Assembly: GCA_034666985.1 (NCBI GenBank)
Contig: JAXDKS010000047.1
Location: 62,001-126,000 of the forward strand
Length of the DNA: 64,000 nt
DNA from: DATARR01 sp034666985
GTDB lineage: Bacteria > Acidobacteriota > Thermoanaerobaculia > Multivoradales > UBA5704
Direction: 5' to 3'
Shown: positions 25,701-33,851 of the stretch, in pieces
Layout: each line of letters starts with the position of its first letter
Numbering within the stretch: the first letter of the stretch is position 1
Position numbers and translations under genes: made by a program
Notes under the pieces: model-generated
The model's database searches: none
What the model was told of the DNA's origin: nothing
Seen by the model: the letters and a program-made list of their open reading frames with translations, nothing else

Positions 25701-28424
25701 GTCCGCGTCCTCGAAGCGGCAGAGAAACTTGAAGCCGAGGCCCAGGGCGCGCAGCGTGTACTGCCCGGCCTCGGTGACGGCGACGCGGAAAACCACAGCC
25801 TGGCCGGCGGGGAGGGTGAAGTGCCCGGGCATTCCGGCGCGCAGCTCGCCACCGTCGAGGAGCTGCGTGGCTTCGAGCGCCAGCCCGGCGTGTCCGCGCG
25901 ACTTGCCGAGCGCCGCCACTGTCACCTGGTAGTCCCCCTCCCGCAGGTATTGCTGCACGAGGAAGTTGCGGCCCACGCCGTTCTGCGCGTCGCGGCGCAG
26001 CTCCGGCACCGTACGGGTGCGCAGCGTGCCGGCCGTGGCCAGGAGGCCGGTCGAGCGCACGGCGTAGAGGCCCGGCTTGCCGGCCTGCACGAGGTAGGAG
26101 CTCGTCTGCCCGCGATCGAGATCGAGGAAGCGCGGCGCGCCCGTCTTGAGCACCGGCAGCTTCGGCAGGGCGTTGAGGGCCGCGTCCGGCAGCGGCGGCA
26201 GCGGCGTCCAATCCTGGAGAATGGCCGGCTCCACCCACAACGAATAGGTGACCGTTCCCAAACGATCATGACGCACGGCAACCGTGTGATCGCCCGGAGC
26301 GACCTGGGCCTGCGGCGACCAGGCGCCGCCATCCACCGCCACGTCGAGCCGCGTGCCGTCGTCCGGCTCGGCCCGCAGCGTGCCCTCGACATCAATATGG
26401 AAGGGAATCTCGAACGCCTCGCCCGGCTTCTGGGACACGGGCAGCGGCTGGCTCAGGTCGACGGGCCAGGGGCGGACCACCAGGCCGGAGACGACGCCCG
26501 GCTGATGATTGACATAGGCCGTGTAGCGGTGCGTGGGATCGAGCGTCAGCGGCGCGAAGCGCACGGCGGCCTGCGCCGGTTGCGTCGGGACCTCCGGGCT
26601 CGCCTTCCCCGGCCGCAACGTCAGGGTGAGGATCCCCTTGCTCTGCGGCTCCAGCGACAGCACGTAGTAGCCGGGATCGAGGTTCCAGCTCGAGCTCGCC
26701 CCCTGCCAGGCCGGCGACTCGTAGTGCTCCGGCCGCACGAGCAGGAACGGCTCGATCCGCGCCCGGGCGCCGGCGCCGCTCCCCACCACCCGGTAGGCGC
26801 CGGCCTCCTTGACCTCCAGGAAGAGGGTGAGCGCATCCTGGAAGTTGAACCGCCGCGACCAGGCCGTGTGCTGGTCGAGGGGGATCGCCGCGGCGGTCAG
26901 GAACCGCTCCTTCTCCCCCGGCGGCGTGTCGGTGACCACGGCCGTGGCATCCACCGAATCCTCGGCGGCCCCGGCGTGGACGCTCGACACCCAGTGCGGG
27001 CCCGACAGGCTGAAGGAGTAGACGTCGCGCTGCTCGAAGTGCTGGAGGACATAGGCCTGCCCCGGCACCCCGACGACCGTGGCCACCAGCTCCCACGGCA
27101 GCGGACCGGACGGCGGAGCCGCGGGCTCCTCGGGAGCCGGCTCGGGGCTCTCCGCAGCCGGCTCGCCCTCCATCGCCTCTTCTGTCTCCCCCTCGCCGGA
27201 CGACTCCTCCATCGTGGTCTCGTCGCCGCCCGAGCCCTCCTCGCCCTCGGACATCTGCTCTTCGGGCTCGCCGCTGTCCTCTGTGGACACCTCCTCGGAG
27301 CTCTCATCCTCCGACGTGACCTCCGGCGCCTGCACGTCGTCCCCGGGCTTGCCCTCCGTGCGCACCACCTCCACGGCCGGCGGCACGGACTCCTTGGTCA
27401 CCGCGCCCGAGCTCATGCCCATCACCTGGTCGTAGTGGCTGCCGGCACGCACCCAGCCCACGGCGAGAGCCGCGGGCCGGGCCTCGGGCAGCTCCACCCG
27501 GAAGAAGTTGACGTTGTCGGGCAGGAGGAAGTGGTCCTCGCCGAACGGGCTCACCACGTAACGCCGGCGGCCGGACTCGGGCAGCCGCGGCTCGCCCCAG
27601 CGCACATACAGAGGATGCTCGTCCGACCCTTCAGACCACGGCTGGGCAATTCCGCCATAGGCGGTCAACAGGTAGAGCCCGGGCTCCAGCACGGCGGCCA
27701 GGCGGCACCGCCAGAGCGGCTGGCCCACCACCGGCTGGATCTGCTGGCACTGGGGCTCGACCCCTTCGAGCCATGAGCCGTCGCGCCACAGCCGCAGGTC
27801 GGCCAGACTGCGGCCCGCCGCTTCGAGACGCACACCGCGGCGCTCGCCGATCTCCAGCCAGAACGAGACCTGCTCCAGATCATCCAGCGTCGCCTGCACC
27901 AGGCGGGTCTCGACGAGACGTGGAGCCGCCGTGTCCCGATCCTGGAAGCTCCGTGCCTGCACCTTCACCTTGCCGGTGCCCTTCTTCGCGCTCTCCACCC
28001 GCACCTGATACTGACCGCGGTCGAGGAACAGATCGAGCCGGCCGCTCTCCGTGCCGGCCTCGCCGGCCCTGCCGAGCGAGCCCGCCATGCGGTCGACCAG
28101 CTCGATGGAGCTGCCCTGCGCGTTCTCGACGCGCACCGAATAGCGGCCGAAACGGTCGACCGTGAGGAGAGTCTTCTGCGAGCCGGTCGCCGGAAGCTCG
28201 GCGGCGCTCAGCGTGACCTTCGGGACGTCTGGAGCGGGAGCCGGAGCCTTGGGGGCTGCCGGCGCCTCCGCCGCACCGAGAGATGCGATGGGAACGAGGA
28301 AGAGGAGAGCCAGCGAGGCCGCGGCCACGAAGATGCGGAACCAGCCGTCAGCCGGCGAGCTCCCGTCATCTTCCTCCGACCCCTCTGGCCGCTGCGTCGT
28401 ACGCGCGGCACTGCGAATGTACAT
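22758..28424 (-). CDS. Giant exported protein of unknown function, coupled to alpha-2-macroglobulin
   Basis: I do not recognise a named family over most of these 1888 residues. After about 28 polar residues there is one hydrophobic segment (FVAAASLALLFLVPIASLGAA) that acts as a signal peptide or anchor, then an Ala/Pro spacer. The rest is a long series of beta-rich repeats with recurring units of the type PGLYLLTA, PGYYVLSL, EGDYQVTV, AGTYRFVLL, PGRYTLRV and PGDYLLAL. These resemble the closing strand of pre-peptidase C-terminal (PPC)-like or Ig-like domains. A Ser/Glu-rich acidic linker spans about residues 365-436. No protease, thioester or sugar-hydrolase motif is visible. The ATG at 28424 has AGAAGGA 5 bases upstream, and the stop overlaps the macroglobulin start. 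It is probably a periplasmic or surface scaffold or inhibitor working with the macroglobulin. Confidence 0.85.
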   Translation of the reverse strand: MYIRSAARTTQRPEGSEEDDGSSPADGWFRIFVAAASLALLFLVPIASLGAAEAPAAPKAPAPAPDVPKVTLSAAELPATGSQKTLLTVDRFGRYSVRVENAQGSSIELVDRMAGSLGRAGEAGTESGRLDLFLDRGQYQVRVESAKKGTGKVKVQARSFQDRDTAAPRLVETRLVQATLDDLEQVSFWLEIGERRGVRLEAAGRSLADLRLWRDGSWLEGVEPQCQQIQPVVGQPLWRCRLAAVLEPGLYLLTAYGGIAQPWSEGSDEHPLYVRWGEPRLPESGRRRYVVSPFGEDHFLLPDNVNFFRVELPEARPAALAVGWVRAGSHYDQVMGMSSGAVTKESVPPAVEVVRTEGKPGDDVQAPEVTSEDESSEEVSTEDSGEPEEQMSEGEEGSGGDETTMEESSGEGETEEAMEGEPAAESPEPAPEEPAAPPSGPLPWELVATVVGVPGQAYVLQHFEQRDVYSFSLSGPHWVSSVHAGAAEDSVDATAVVTDTPPGEKERFLTAAAIPLDQHTAWSRRFNFQDALTLFLEVKEAGAYRVVGSGAGARARIEPFLLVRPEHYESPAWQGASSSWNLDPGYYVLSLEPQSKGILTLTLRPGKASPEVPTQPAQAAVRFAPLTLDPTHRYTAYVNHQPGVVSGLVVRPWPVDLSQPLPVSQKPGEAFEIPFHIDVEGTLRAEPDDGTRLDVAVDGGAWSPQAQVAPGDHTVAVRHDRLGTVTYSLWVEPAILQDWTPLPPLPDAALNALPKLPVLKTGAPRFLDLDRGQTSSYLVQAGKPGLYAVRSTGLLATAGTLRTRTVPELRRDAQNGVGRNFLVQQYLREGDYQVTVAALGKSRGHAGLALEATQLLDGGELRAGMPGHFTLPAGQAVVFRVAVTEAGQYTLRALGLGFKFLCRFEDADGWPLEKPNIPADLDERLEAGTYRFVLLPQPVDARALVLLEKQPEPLEFAGHGPHALPLETAVGHVWVEPEGPEGLIEDAPRPPDVWRFELPATVHAAVELTDEMQGRLSRLDASGNATDLGFVPPGRAWKGELEPGRYQVAAECSRRNSRVHYQITVHTEELVTGLERKVTAPGEVAVAVGRDSLTELTSIAPADVRARLLDADGRVVAENDDRPDDWNFLLFQRLAPGRYTLRVEPVGVSTTEVRIEMRTPAELEKVSERASAALPVHDNLQLGSDVLLRSLPVGPKADLLLVAARSKDSLGLSVERKDGEAWRTVGTSIARDAHLEIPLSEKGEAYRLRLWSLDRHETPVRLSAAALSSQTVSERELRRGANLKAVAGFDPPLSAALVELDRPGVFRFADPGPDLRGSGVAGSPLDALEGAVLSSPGQRFWLVRQGKGSGALKAERVTVAAGLDAGAQFPVPDGAAVTADLGDSSADGPVLALATAPSGQPGVRVGESGEDPRQGMEPAATVMGVGPRTAVAVGLAPRHPIARVWQAGAGDGGTEELRLAQLRFPAAKAETAGWGVLDGHLDGIVARRLDLPAGPRKLRLALGEATVAVLSRGDVVVSTHWQGGAPFEELLDDSAADRLTLLHTRLGSDPFTIELLPRDSTEEALSLSSGAPFERSLDRAGTLRIALGVATPSTLHVRGAGSEVVLLGRDGTVVRGTDVPAGRGGVALVRHGPGLLLAWLGGPDDETAALWPVAEGQRPAAVKVAPPASVPLSGRFAELALAGSGPRVLHLRTAEPLATLLHRADGSNDRGDEVEVHAEGGRLDAFLPPGEARLGLRSLAGAQLSGVAEITETPVTPIGEGLGPEVLLPAGGSRWFSFHVERKGPVGVGAHAGSDVVEIELYDRAGRRLEGKPAPITGGVVRMPELMPGDYLLALSSPAAAQPVKARPAVAGLVLPDTGPPADVIRQYLEEAGAEEAPAPESVPGSQP

Positions 28425-28493
28425 GGGATTCCTTCTGGTCTTGCCATGAGTGTACCTCAGGAGGAATCCATTTCGCAGGGGAGGAGTGACTAA

Positions 28494-28802
28494 CTAAACA
28501 GGCCGCAAGTCGGCCGGGTTGCGCCTTGCGTCCCAGATCCGCAGAATGCGGATGACCTCCGGCTCGATCCTGTAGATGATGCGGTGGTGCCCACTGACGA
28601 CGTGGCGGTATCGGCCTGAAGGGGTCAGGTCTCTCGCGACCGCCCCGATCTCAGGGTACTCCTCGATGCTTTCAATGGCGTGGAGGATCTGGCTGGCGAA
28701 TCGACGGGCTGCCTCGGGATTCCGCTCCTCCGGGTAGGCATGGGCCGCTTCGAGGTCCTTTTCGGCCAGACGCGACCACCGGATCGGCGGGTTACGTTTC
28801 AC
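28494..28802 (-). CDS. RelE/ParE family toxin
   Basis: A 102-residue type II toxin of the ParE/RelE superfamily. The fold markers are the N-terminal WSRLAEKDLEAAHAY helix, the central IESIEEYPEIG segment and the C-terminal strand pair YRHVVSGHHRIIYRIE...IRILRIWDARRNP. ParE members poison DNA gyrase and RelE members cut mRNA; the catalytic residues of RelE are not obvious, so ParE-like is favoured. The start overlaps the antitoxin stop by 11 bp, the standard antitoxin-first arrangement. It lies 69 bp upstream of the giant exported protein gene and in the same direction. Confidence 0.9.
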   Translation of the reverse strand: MKRNPPIRWSRLAEKDLEAAHAYPEERNPEAARRFASQILHAIESIEEYPEIGAVARDLTPSGRYRHVVSGHHRIIYRIEPEVIRILRIWDARRNPADLRPV

Positions 28803-29085
28803 CCGCCCACCTCTTCAGCTTCGCCTTCACTTCGGAATGCTCGACCCAACGGCCCTCCGCCATATCGCGCTCCGCCCCGTCGACGGCGCGCTGGAGCTCC
28901 AGGGCTTCAGCGGAGGTCTGAAGGTCTTCGAAGGCTTCCACCGAGAGAAGGACGGCGACGCCACGTCCATGCCGGGTAAGCACTACAGGCCTGCCACTGG
29001 CCTGAGCTTGCTGGATGATCTCGGAGGTCTGGGTCTTGAGATCGGAGAGAGGGCGGAGATCTTCGCTGAGTCGCATTCTGGCCAT
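28792..29085 (-). CDS. Phd/YefM family antitoxin
   Basis: A 97-residue antitoxin. The N-terminal Phd/YefM fold (LSEDLRPLSDLKTQTSEIIQQA, GRPVVLTRHGRGVAVLLSVEAFEDL) would bind DNA and repress the operon. The C-terminal ~35 residues are the toxin-binding tail. The ATG at 29085 is preferred over the TTG two codons upstream because AAAAGGAG is spaced 6 bases from it. The gene is divergent from the DUF697 gene, with about 100 bp between them that should hold both promoters. Confidence 0.9.
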   Translation of the reverse strand: MARMRLSEDLRPLSDLKTQTSEIIQQAQASGRPVVLTRHGRGVAVLLSVEAFEDLQTSAEALELQRAVDGAERDMAEGRWVEHSEVKAKLKRWAGET

Positions 29086-29186
29086 TTTCAACTCCTTTTC
29101 CCGGCCGAATTCTACCCCAAATCAAGACCATTCCCCGCCCGCAGACTCTTGAGATATGCTTCAGAGATCGTGAAAGGGAGGCACTC

Positions 29187-29705
29187 ATGGAGTCATCCGA
29201 GATTCTTCTGATGCCCGAAGCGCGGCGGAGCCGGGCGGAAGAAGCCGTGGACAGCGCCGTCCGCTGGTCCTTCGGCTTCGGCCTGATCCCGCTGCCCATC
29301 ATCGATCTGGCGGCGATCAGCACCGTGCAGCTCCGGATGCTGAGATCGCTCTGCGACGTCTACGGCGAGCCCTTCTCCGAGAACCAGGGCAAGGCGCTGA
29401 TCAGCGCCCTCCTGGGCGGCATCGTGCCCACCAAGCTGGCCTGGGGACCGATCCGCTACCTGCTCAAGGCGATCCCCGTCGTCGGCCCCCTCGCCGGAGC
29501 GGCGGCGATGCCCCTGTTCGCCGCGGCGTCGACCTACGCCGTCGGCCACACCTTCATTCACCACTTCGAATCCGGCGGCACCCTGCTGGACCTCGATCCC
29601 GCCAAGCTCGGCGACTACGTCGCCAGGCAGTACCGGGAAGGCCGGGACAGTCTGCTGGGCAGCAAGCCCGCACCGGCGGAGCCCGCGGCTCCAGCCGGTG
29701 GCTAG
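29187..29705 (+). CDS. DUF697 family membrane-associated protein
   Basis: A 172-residue protein whose core matches DUF697, the helical domain also found in YcjF and at the C-terminus of some GTPases. Visible elements are GFGLIPLPIIDLAAISTVQLRML, the helix DVYGEPFSENQGKALISALLGG, and a hydrophobic segment around IPVVGPLAGAAAMPLFAAASTYAVG. The tail is Pro/Ala-rich. The domain is thought to sit at the membrane, but its role is unknown. The ATG has AAAGGGAGG upstream. It converges with the tricorn gene, the stops being 17 bp apart. Confidence 0.82.
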   Translation: MESSEILLMPEARRSRAEEAVDSAVRWSFGFGLIPLPIIDLAAISTVQLRMLRSLCDVYGEPFSENQGKALISALLGGIVPTKLAWGPIRYLLKAIPVVGPLAGAAAMPLFAAASTYAVGHTFIHHFESGGTLLDLDPAKLGDYVARQYREGRDSLLGSKPAPAEPAAPAGG

Positions 29706-29722
29706 GTCTCGGCAACCTGCCG

Positions 29723-30883
29723 CTATCGCCGGTTGAGCTCGCCCAGGATCGCTGTGATCGCTCGTGCGAGTTGCGGGTCCGGCTCCTCGGCGTTCTCCTC
29801 GATCCCCGGCGCGACTTCCACGTCGGGCGTGACGCCGGCATTCTCGACCTGCGGACTGCCGGCCGCCGGCTTGAAGGCGAGCGCGGGCACGCCCACTTCC
29901 CCATTGTCGACGAGCTGTGGCATGCCGACATTGCCGATCGTCGCGCCGGCGGTGCGGCCACCGACGATCGGACCGAGCCCGGCGACACGAAAATAGATCG
30001 CGAACGCATCCCCGCCAGACATCGTGTTGTTGTTCGTCAGCAGCACCTTCGGTCCGTAGACCGCCACGCCGGGGACGCGGAGGTCGTTGCCATAGCGCTG
30101 CTCGTACGTCCCGAGCCGGATACGCCGGAGGTGCTCGATCATCGAGGCCGGGAAGAGCCCGCCGCTGTTCCAGCGGATGTCGACGATCAGCGCCTGCTTG
30201 TCGATCTGCGCGAAGAATTGCCGGGCGAAGATGGCCATCCCACCGCGGCCCGTGTTCGGCACGTGGACGTAACCGCAGCGGCCAGCCGTCGCCTGCGCGA
30301 CGCGGTCGCGGTTGCGGTTGACCCAGTCGACATACCGGGCCCCCATGTCGCTTTCGGCCGGCGTGACCTTCACGATTCGCGCCTCGTGGACGTCCGGAGT
30401 CGGGCTGATCGTGAGAGCCGTCTCTTTCCCTACCGTGTCGACGAGTAGCGCGAAGACGTCGTCCGCGGCCGTCACCTCGCGACCGTTGACGGCCAGCACG
30501 AAGTCGCCCGGCTTCACGTCCGCGGCCGCGAGCGGCGAGCGGGTCTCGCCCGAGCTGCCGTCGCCGCGGACGATGCGCTCGATCCGGTAGCGCCCCTGGT
30601 CGACGACGAAGTCGCACCCGAGGACGCCGGTGGGATGCCCAGGATACTGGGGCATGTCGCCGCCGAATGCCCAGGTGTGCGACGTTGCGAGCTCCGCGAC
30701 CATGAGACCGATCAGATAATTGAGATCCTCACGGCTGCCGACGCTCGGGAGATACCGCTCGTACCGCGCCCGCAGAGCCGGCCAGTCGACGCCGTTCATC
30801 GACGGCTCGTGGAAGTAGTCGCGCTCGAGACGCCACGCGTCGTAGAAGATCTGCCGCCATTCCTGGACCGGATCGAGCTGCAT
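29723..30883 (-). CDS. Tricorn-like S41 protease, C-terminal catalytic part (split by in-frame TAG)
   Basis: This holds the C1-PDZ-C2 half of a tricorn-core-like serine peptidase. The C1 domain starts at MQLDPVQEWRQIF and includes the His-bearing TSHTWAFGGD. A PDZ domain follows (PGDFVLAVNGREV). The C2 domain has the nucleophile segment NNNTMSGGDAFAIYF and a substrate-carboxylate region. The ATG at 30883 is an internal Met of the ancestral protein, not a natural start. The 19 codons before it, up to a TAG at 30941-30943, are in the same frame as the propeller half. On its own this fragment has no signal peptide, so it would stay in the cytoplasm if made. The gene is probably broken unless the TAG is read through or is a sequencing error. 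Confidence 0.8.
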   Translation of the reverse strand: MQLDPVQEWRQIFYDAWRLERDYFHEPSMNGVDWPALRARYERYLPSVGSREDLNYLIGLMVAELATSHTWAFGGDMPQYPGHPTGVLGCDFVVDQGRYRIERIVRGDGSSGETRSPLAAADVKPGDFVLAVNGREVTAADDVFALLVDTVGKETALTISPTPDVHEARIVKVTPAESDMGARYVDWVNRNRDRVAQATAGRCGYVHVPNTGRGGMAIFARQFFAQIDKQALIVDIRWNSGGLFPASMIEHLRRIRLGTYEQRYGNDLRVPGVAVYGPKVLLTNNNTMSGGDAFAIYFRVAGLGPIVGGRTAGATIGNVGMPQLVDNGEVGVPALAFKPAAGSPQVENAGVTPDVEVAPGIEENAEEPDPQLARAITAILGELNRR

Positions 30884-30940
30884 CGCGAGCCGGCTCAGGT
30901 CGAACCCGGCCCCCTGGGGCTCCGTGGCTCCAGGCTGGAT

Positions 30941-32767
30941 CTACGACAGCCGGTCCCCTGCCTGAACGAGCACGCCGCCACGTGCGGCCCGATAGTCGGC
31001 GACGCCGGCCGCGATCGTCTCCTCCTGCGACTTTGCGAGATCGAAAGAGCGCAGCGCCTGCGCACCCGTGCGCCGATCGCGCACGAGGTAGAAGAGCCTC
31101 CCGGCCGCGAACGTCAACTGCGAAATCGAGCCGGAATCGATCGGCAAGCGCTCCACCCCGGCCGCCGCCACGCCGTCGAGCGGCATTGCATAGACGCCCA
31201 CCGTGTCGTTGAAGTTGAAAGTCTGCTCGAAGTCGCTGAACGACGTCCGGAAGTCCCGCGCGGAGAGAAAGTAGATGCGCTTCCCGGACGCGTCGACCGC
31301 CGGCGATGCATCGTCGGTCATTCCGTCGCCGAGCGGCTCGCTCTTGCCGCCGGCATAGCCGTAGCGATAGAGGCGGCTGAGCTGATTGTTCCCAGTTTTC
31401 GCGTAGACGACCGACGCGCTGTCGGGCGTCCAGTCGTACGCGTCGATCGGCGCGTTGTGCGACGTGTCGATCCGCACCACGGTGCCGCCGGCGACGTCCA
31501 GGCCATACAACGACTGCGTCTGATCGACGAACAGCAGCTTTCGCCCGTCGGGCGACCACCGCAATCCCTGACGAAAGCCGGCTCCCTGGCGAGTGAGCCG
31601 CCGGCCCGCCGCGGCGCCGCGGACGTAGATTTCGTACTCGCCGCTCGCGTCGGAAACGTACGCGATCTCCCGCCCATCCGGCGACCAGGTTGCGCCGTGC
31701 TCGCGGACGCCCGGCGTCTGCGTCAGGTTGACTGCCGTACCCGTGGCGATCATGATTTCAAACAGATCACCGCGGCCGCTCACGAGGGCACGCGTCCCAT
31801 CGGGCGCGACCGCGAACGACGTTATGTAAGGCGCGGCCGCGGCCTGCCGCGGCGCCTTCTCCGGCAGCGCCTCCTCCACCGTGATCCGCAGCGCCTCGTC
31901 ACCACCGCCGGCGAGCGAGAGCACCCGCAGCTCACCGCCGAGCTCGTAGACGATCCGCGGACTGCGTCCGCCGGCGAGACTCGGATGCCGCACGTCGGCC
32001 TCACGGTGGTGCGTCAGTTGCCGGAGCGCCTGGCTGCTCAACTCGTACTGATAGAGGTTCATCCGGCCGTCACGGTCGGAAGCGAAGTAGATCGAGCCGC
32101 CCCACCACATGGGGAAGACGTCGTTGGCGTTCGACGGCGCGACGGTGGTCTCGCGGCGAGCCGCGAAGTCATAGACCGAAATGGCCGCGTGGCGTCCTCC
32201 GCGATAGCCTCGCCACGGATTCCAGGATTCGCTCGAGTTGCGGTTGAAGGCGATCTGTTTCCCATCGGGAGAGAACGATCCGGGGCCACCCTGCGCCAGC
32301 GGCAGCGGCACCGCCGCGCCCCCCTCCCGTGGGACGGTGAAGAGCTTGTCGAGCGGGTGGGTGAAGCTGTTGCGCCGCGACGTGAACAGGATCGAACGGC
32401 CGTCAGGCGTCCAGCCGGCGACCATGTCGAGCGCGGGATGAAACGTCAGGCGCCGCGCTTCGCCGCCGCGCGCCGGCGCCAGCGCCGGCACCAGATAGAC
32501 GTCGTAATTGCCCTCCGCGAGCGCCGTGAAGGCGACGAACGCGCCGTCCGGCGAGATCTTTGCGTTGAGATTCTTCCCCGCGAGATGGGTGAGACGCGTC
32601 GCGCGCCCGCCTGCGCTGGGGGCAATCCACAGGTCGTCGGCGTAGGTGAAGACGACGGAGCCGCCGTTGAGATCAGGGTAGCGAAGGAGACGAGTGAGCG
32701 CCGCCGCAAGAGGGGCGGACGCGAAAAGGAGGACCAGGAGGATCGAGGAGGCGCGCCGGAGCGTCAT
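30941..32767 (-). CDS. Tricorn-like S41 protease, N-terminal propeller part (ends at in-frame TAG)
   Basis: About 608 residues: a signal peptide (SSILLVLLFASAPLAAA), then the tricorn beta6 and beta7 propellers (RLLRYPDLNGGSVVFTYADD; repeats such as SPDGAFVAFTA, TPDGRSILFTS, SPDGREIAYVS, SPDGRKLLFV). The propellers gate peptide access to the protease core. The frame stops at a TAG directly after GVLVQAGDRLS, where homologues continue into the catalytic half. With the downstream part the protein would be 1014 codons, close to the normal length of such exported tricorn homologues. The gene follows an AraC-type regulator gene by 25 bp in the same direction. Confidence 0.8.
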   Translation of the reverse strand: MTLRRASSILLVLLFASAPLAAALTRLLRYPDLNGGSVVFTYADDLWIAPSAGGRATRLTHLAGKNLNAKISPDGAFVAFTALAEGNYDVYLVPALAPARGGEARRLTFHPALDMVAGWTPDGRSILFTSRRNSFTHPLDKLFTVPREGGAAVPLPLAQGGPGSFSPDGKQIAFNRNSSESWNPWRGYRGGRHAAISVYDFAARRETTVAPSNANDVFPMWWGGSIYFASDRDGRMNLYQYELSSQALRQLTHHREADVRHPSLAGGRSPRIVYELGGELRVLSLAGGGDEALRITVEEALPEKAPRQAAAAPYITSFAVAPDGTRALVSGRGDLFEIMIATGTAVNLTQTPGVREHGATWSPDGREIAYVSDASGEYEIYVRGAAAGRRLTRQGAGFRQGLRWSPDGRKLLFVDQTQSLYGLDVAGGTVVRIDTSHNAPIDAYDWTPDSASVVYAKTGNNQLSRLYRYGYAGGKSEPLGDGMTDDASPAVDASGKRIYFLSARDFRTSFSDFEQTFNFNDTVGVYAMPLDGVAAAGVERLPIDSGSISQLTFAAGRLFYLVRDRRTGAQALRSFDLAKSQEETIAAGVADYRAARGGVLVQAGDRLS

Positions 32768-32792
32768 GCCCGGCACTCTAGGCCATCCCCGC

Positions 32793-33653
32793 TCAGTCGT
32801 CTTGGATCTCGCTTGCGCTCTTGGATGCCGGTTGCGCAACCGTCTGGCGGCGGTACTCCGCGGGCGTGACCCTGAAGGCCCGCCGGAAGGCATTCGTGAA
32901 GTGGCTCTGGTCGTAGAAACCGGAGCCGAGGGCGATCTCCACGATCGATCGTCCCGAGAGGCGCAGCTCCGCCGCGGCCTCCTCGAGCCTCCTCTGCCGG
33001 GCATAATCGCCGACCGTCATGCCGAAGTGACGGCGGAACGTGCGGGCGACATGGCTCGGGTGACGCCCCACCGCCGCCGCGATGCTCTCCAGGCTGGCGC
33101 CGCCCTGCGGATTTGCCATCACCCAGGAGCGGACGCTTTCGAGCCACGGCGGTCTTCGCCCCGCGGGGCGTAGCGAGCGGCTCAGCCTTCCAAAGAGCTC
33201 GAAGGTCAATCCTTCGACGAACAGGAGCTGGCCCGGCCCCTCGGCGCGCAGCTCGCGCGAGAGCCGCGTGGCGAGCCGCGCGCATTCCCCGTCGACGAGA
33301 CGCCGGCGGTCGCGAAAGAGAGCGCCGAGGCCCAGCCGCTCCTGCGCCGTCTGCGGCACCTCGATGACGATCCCGACGACGTCGTGATCGCCGTATTCAT
33401 TGCTGTGGAGCGCGCCGCCCGGCTTCACCAGGACCGTCCCGGGCTCACCGTCGAAGCTGGAGCGCTCGATCGTCTCACGATGGCGTCCCGCCAGAGTGAC
33501 GTACACGTTCGCGACCTCGTGCTCATGCGGGCGCAGACGGCACCCGGCGCCGTGGCTCGTCTCCGTGAGGGTCAGATCGGAAACCCGAAGACTGTGCCGC
33601 GGCTGCCCGTACGTGATGGGAGTAGCCGTCGTGGCGCCGGGGAAAGGGTCCAT
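32793..33653 (-). CDS. AraC family transcriptional regulator
   Basis: A 286-residue regulator. The N-terminal cupin-like sensor domain has a typical metal/ligand turn (RLRPHEHEVANVYVTLAG). The C-terminal ~100 residues form the double helix-turn-helix of AraC/XylS proteins (SLESIAAAVGRHPSHVARTFRRHFG and SIVEIALGSGFYDQSHFTNAFRRAFRVTPAEYR seen in pieces). The ATG at 33653 is used; the frame is open 22 codons upstream without support. It precedes the tricorn-like protease gene by 25 bp on the same strand and may control it, or itself. Confidence 0.9.
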   Translation of the reverse strand: MDPFPGATTATPITYGQPRHSLRVSDLTLTETSHGAGCRLRPHEHEVANVYVTLAGRHRETIERSSFDGEPGTVLVKPGGALHSNEYGDHDVVGIVIEVPQTAQERLGLGALFRDRRRLVDGECARLATRLSRELRAEGPGQLLFVEGLTFELFGRLSRSLRPAGRRPPWLESVRSWVMANPQGGASLESIAAAVGRHPSHVARTFRRHFGMTVGDYARQRRLEEAAAELRLSGRSIVEIALGSGFYDQSHFTNAFRRAFRVTPAEYRRQTVAQPASKSASEIQDD

Positions 33654-33688
33654 ATCCGTGCAGGATACACCGGCCTTCCCTCCTGCCT

Positions 33689-33723
33689 GCGTCGTCGAAG
33701 CCAAGAAGGCCGGTGCCACCCTC
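33689..33723 (+). repeat. 35-bp scar matching the interior of the downstream hsdR fragment
   Basis: This segment is identical at 34 of 35 positions to 36061-36095 inside the hsdR fragment and encodes the same peptide VVEAKKAGATL, the nuclease motif of HsdR, before diverging to a stop at 33740. It lies outside any real gene, between the AraC regulator and the AlbA_2 gene. It looks like the residue of a second hsdR copy or of a rearrangement involving the restriction locus. Confidence 0.8.
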
Positions 33724-33851
33724 TGGCATCTCGCTTCCTGATCCAGTAATCTCTATCCAGTAAATCCGACCCCTTGTCTCGGGTCGAAATGACCCTTGGA
33801 GAAGCTGAACCGGCTGCGGATGGGAATCCTGCGGCTGCGGGAGGTTGCGAC

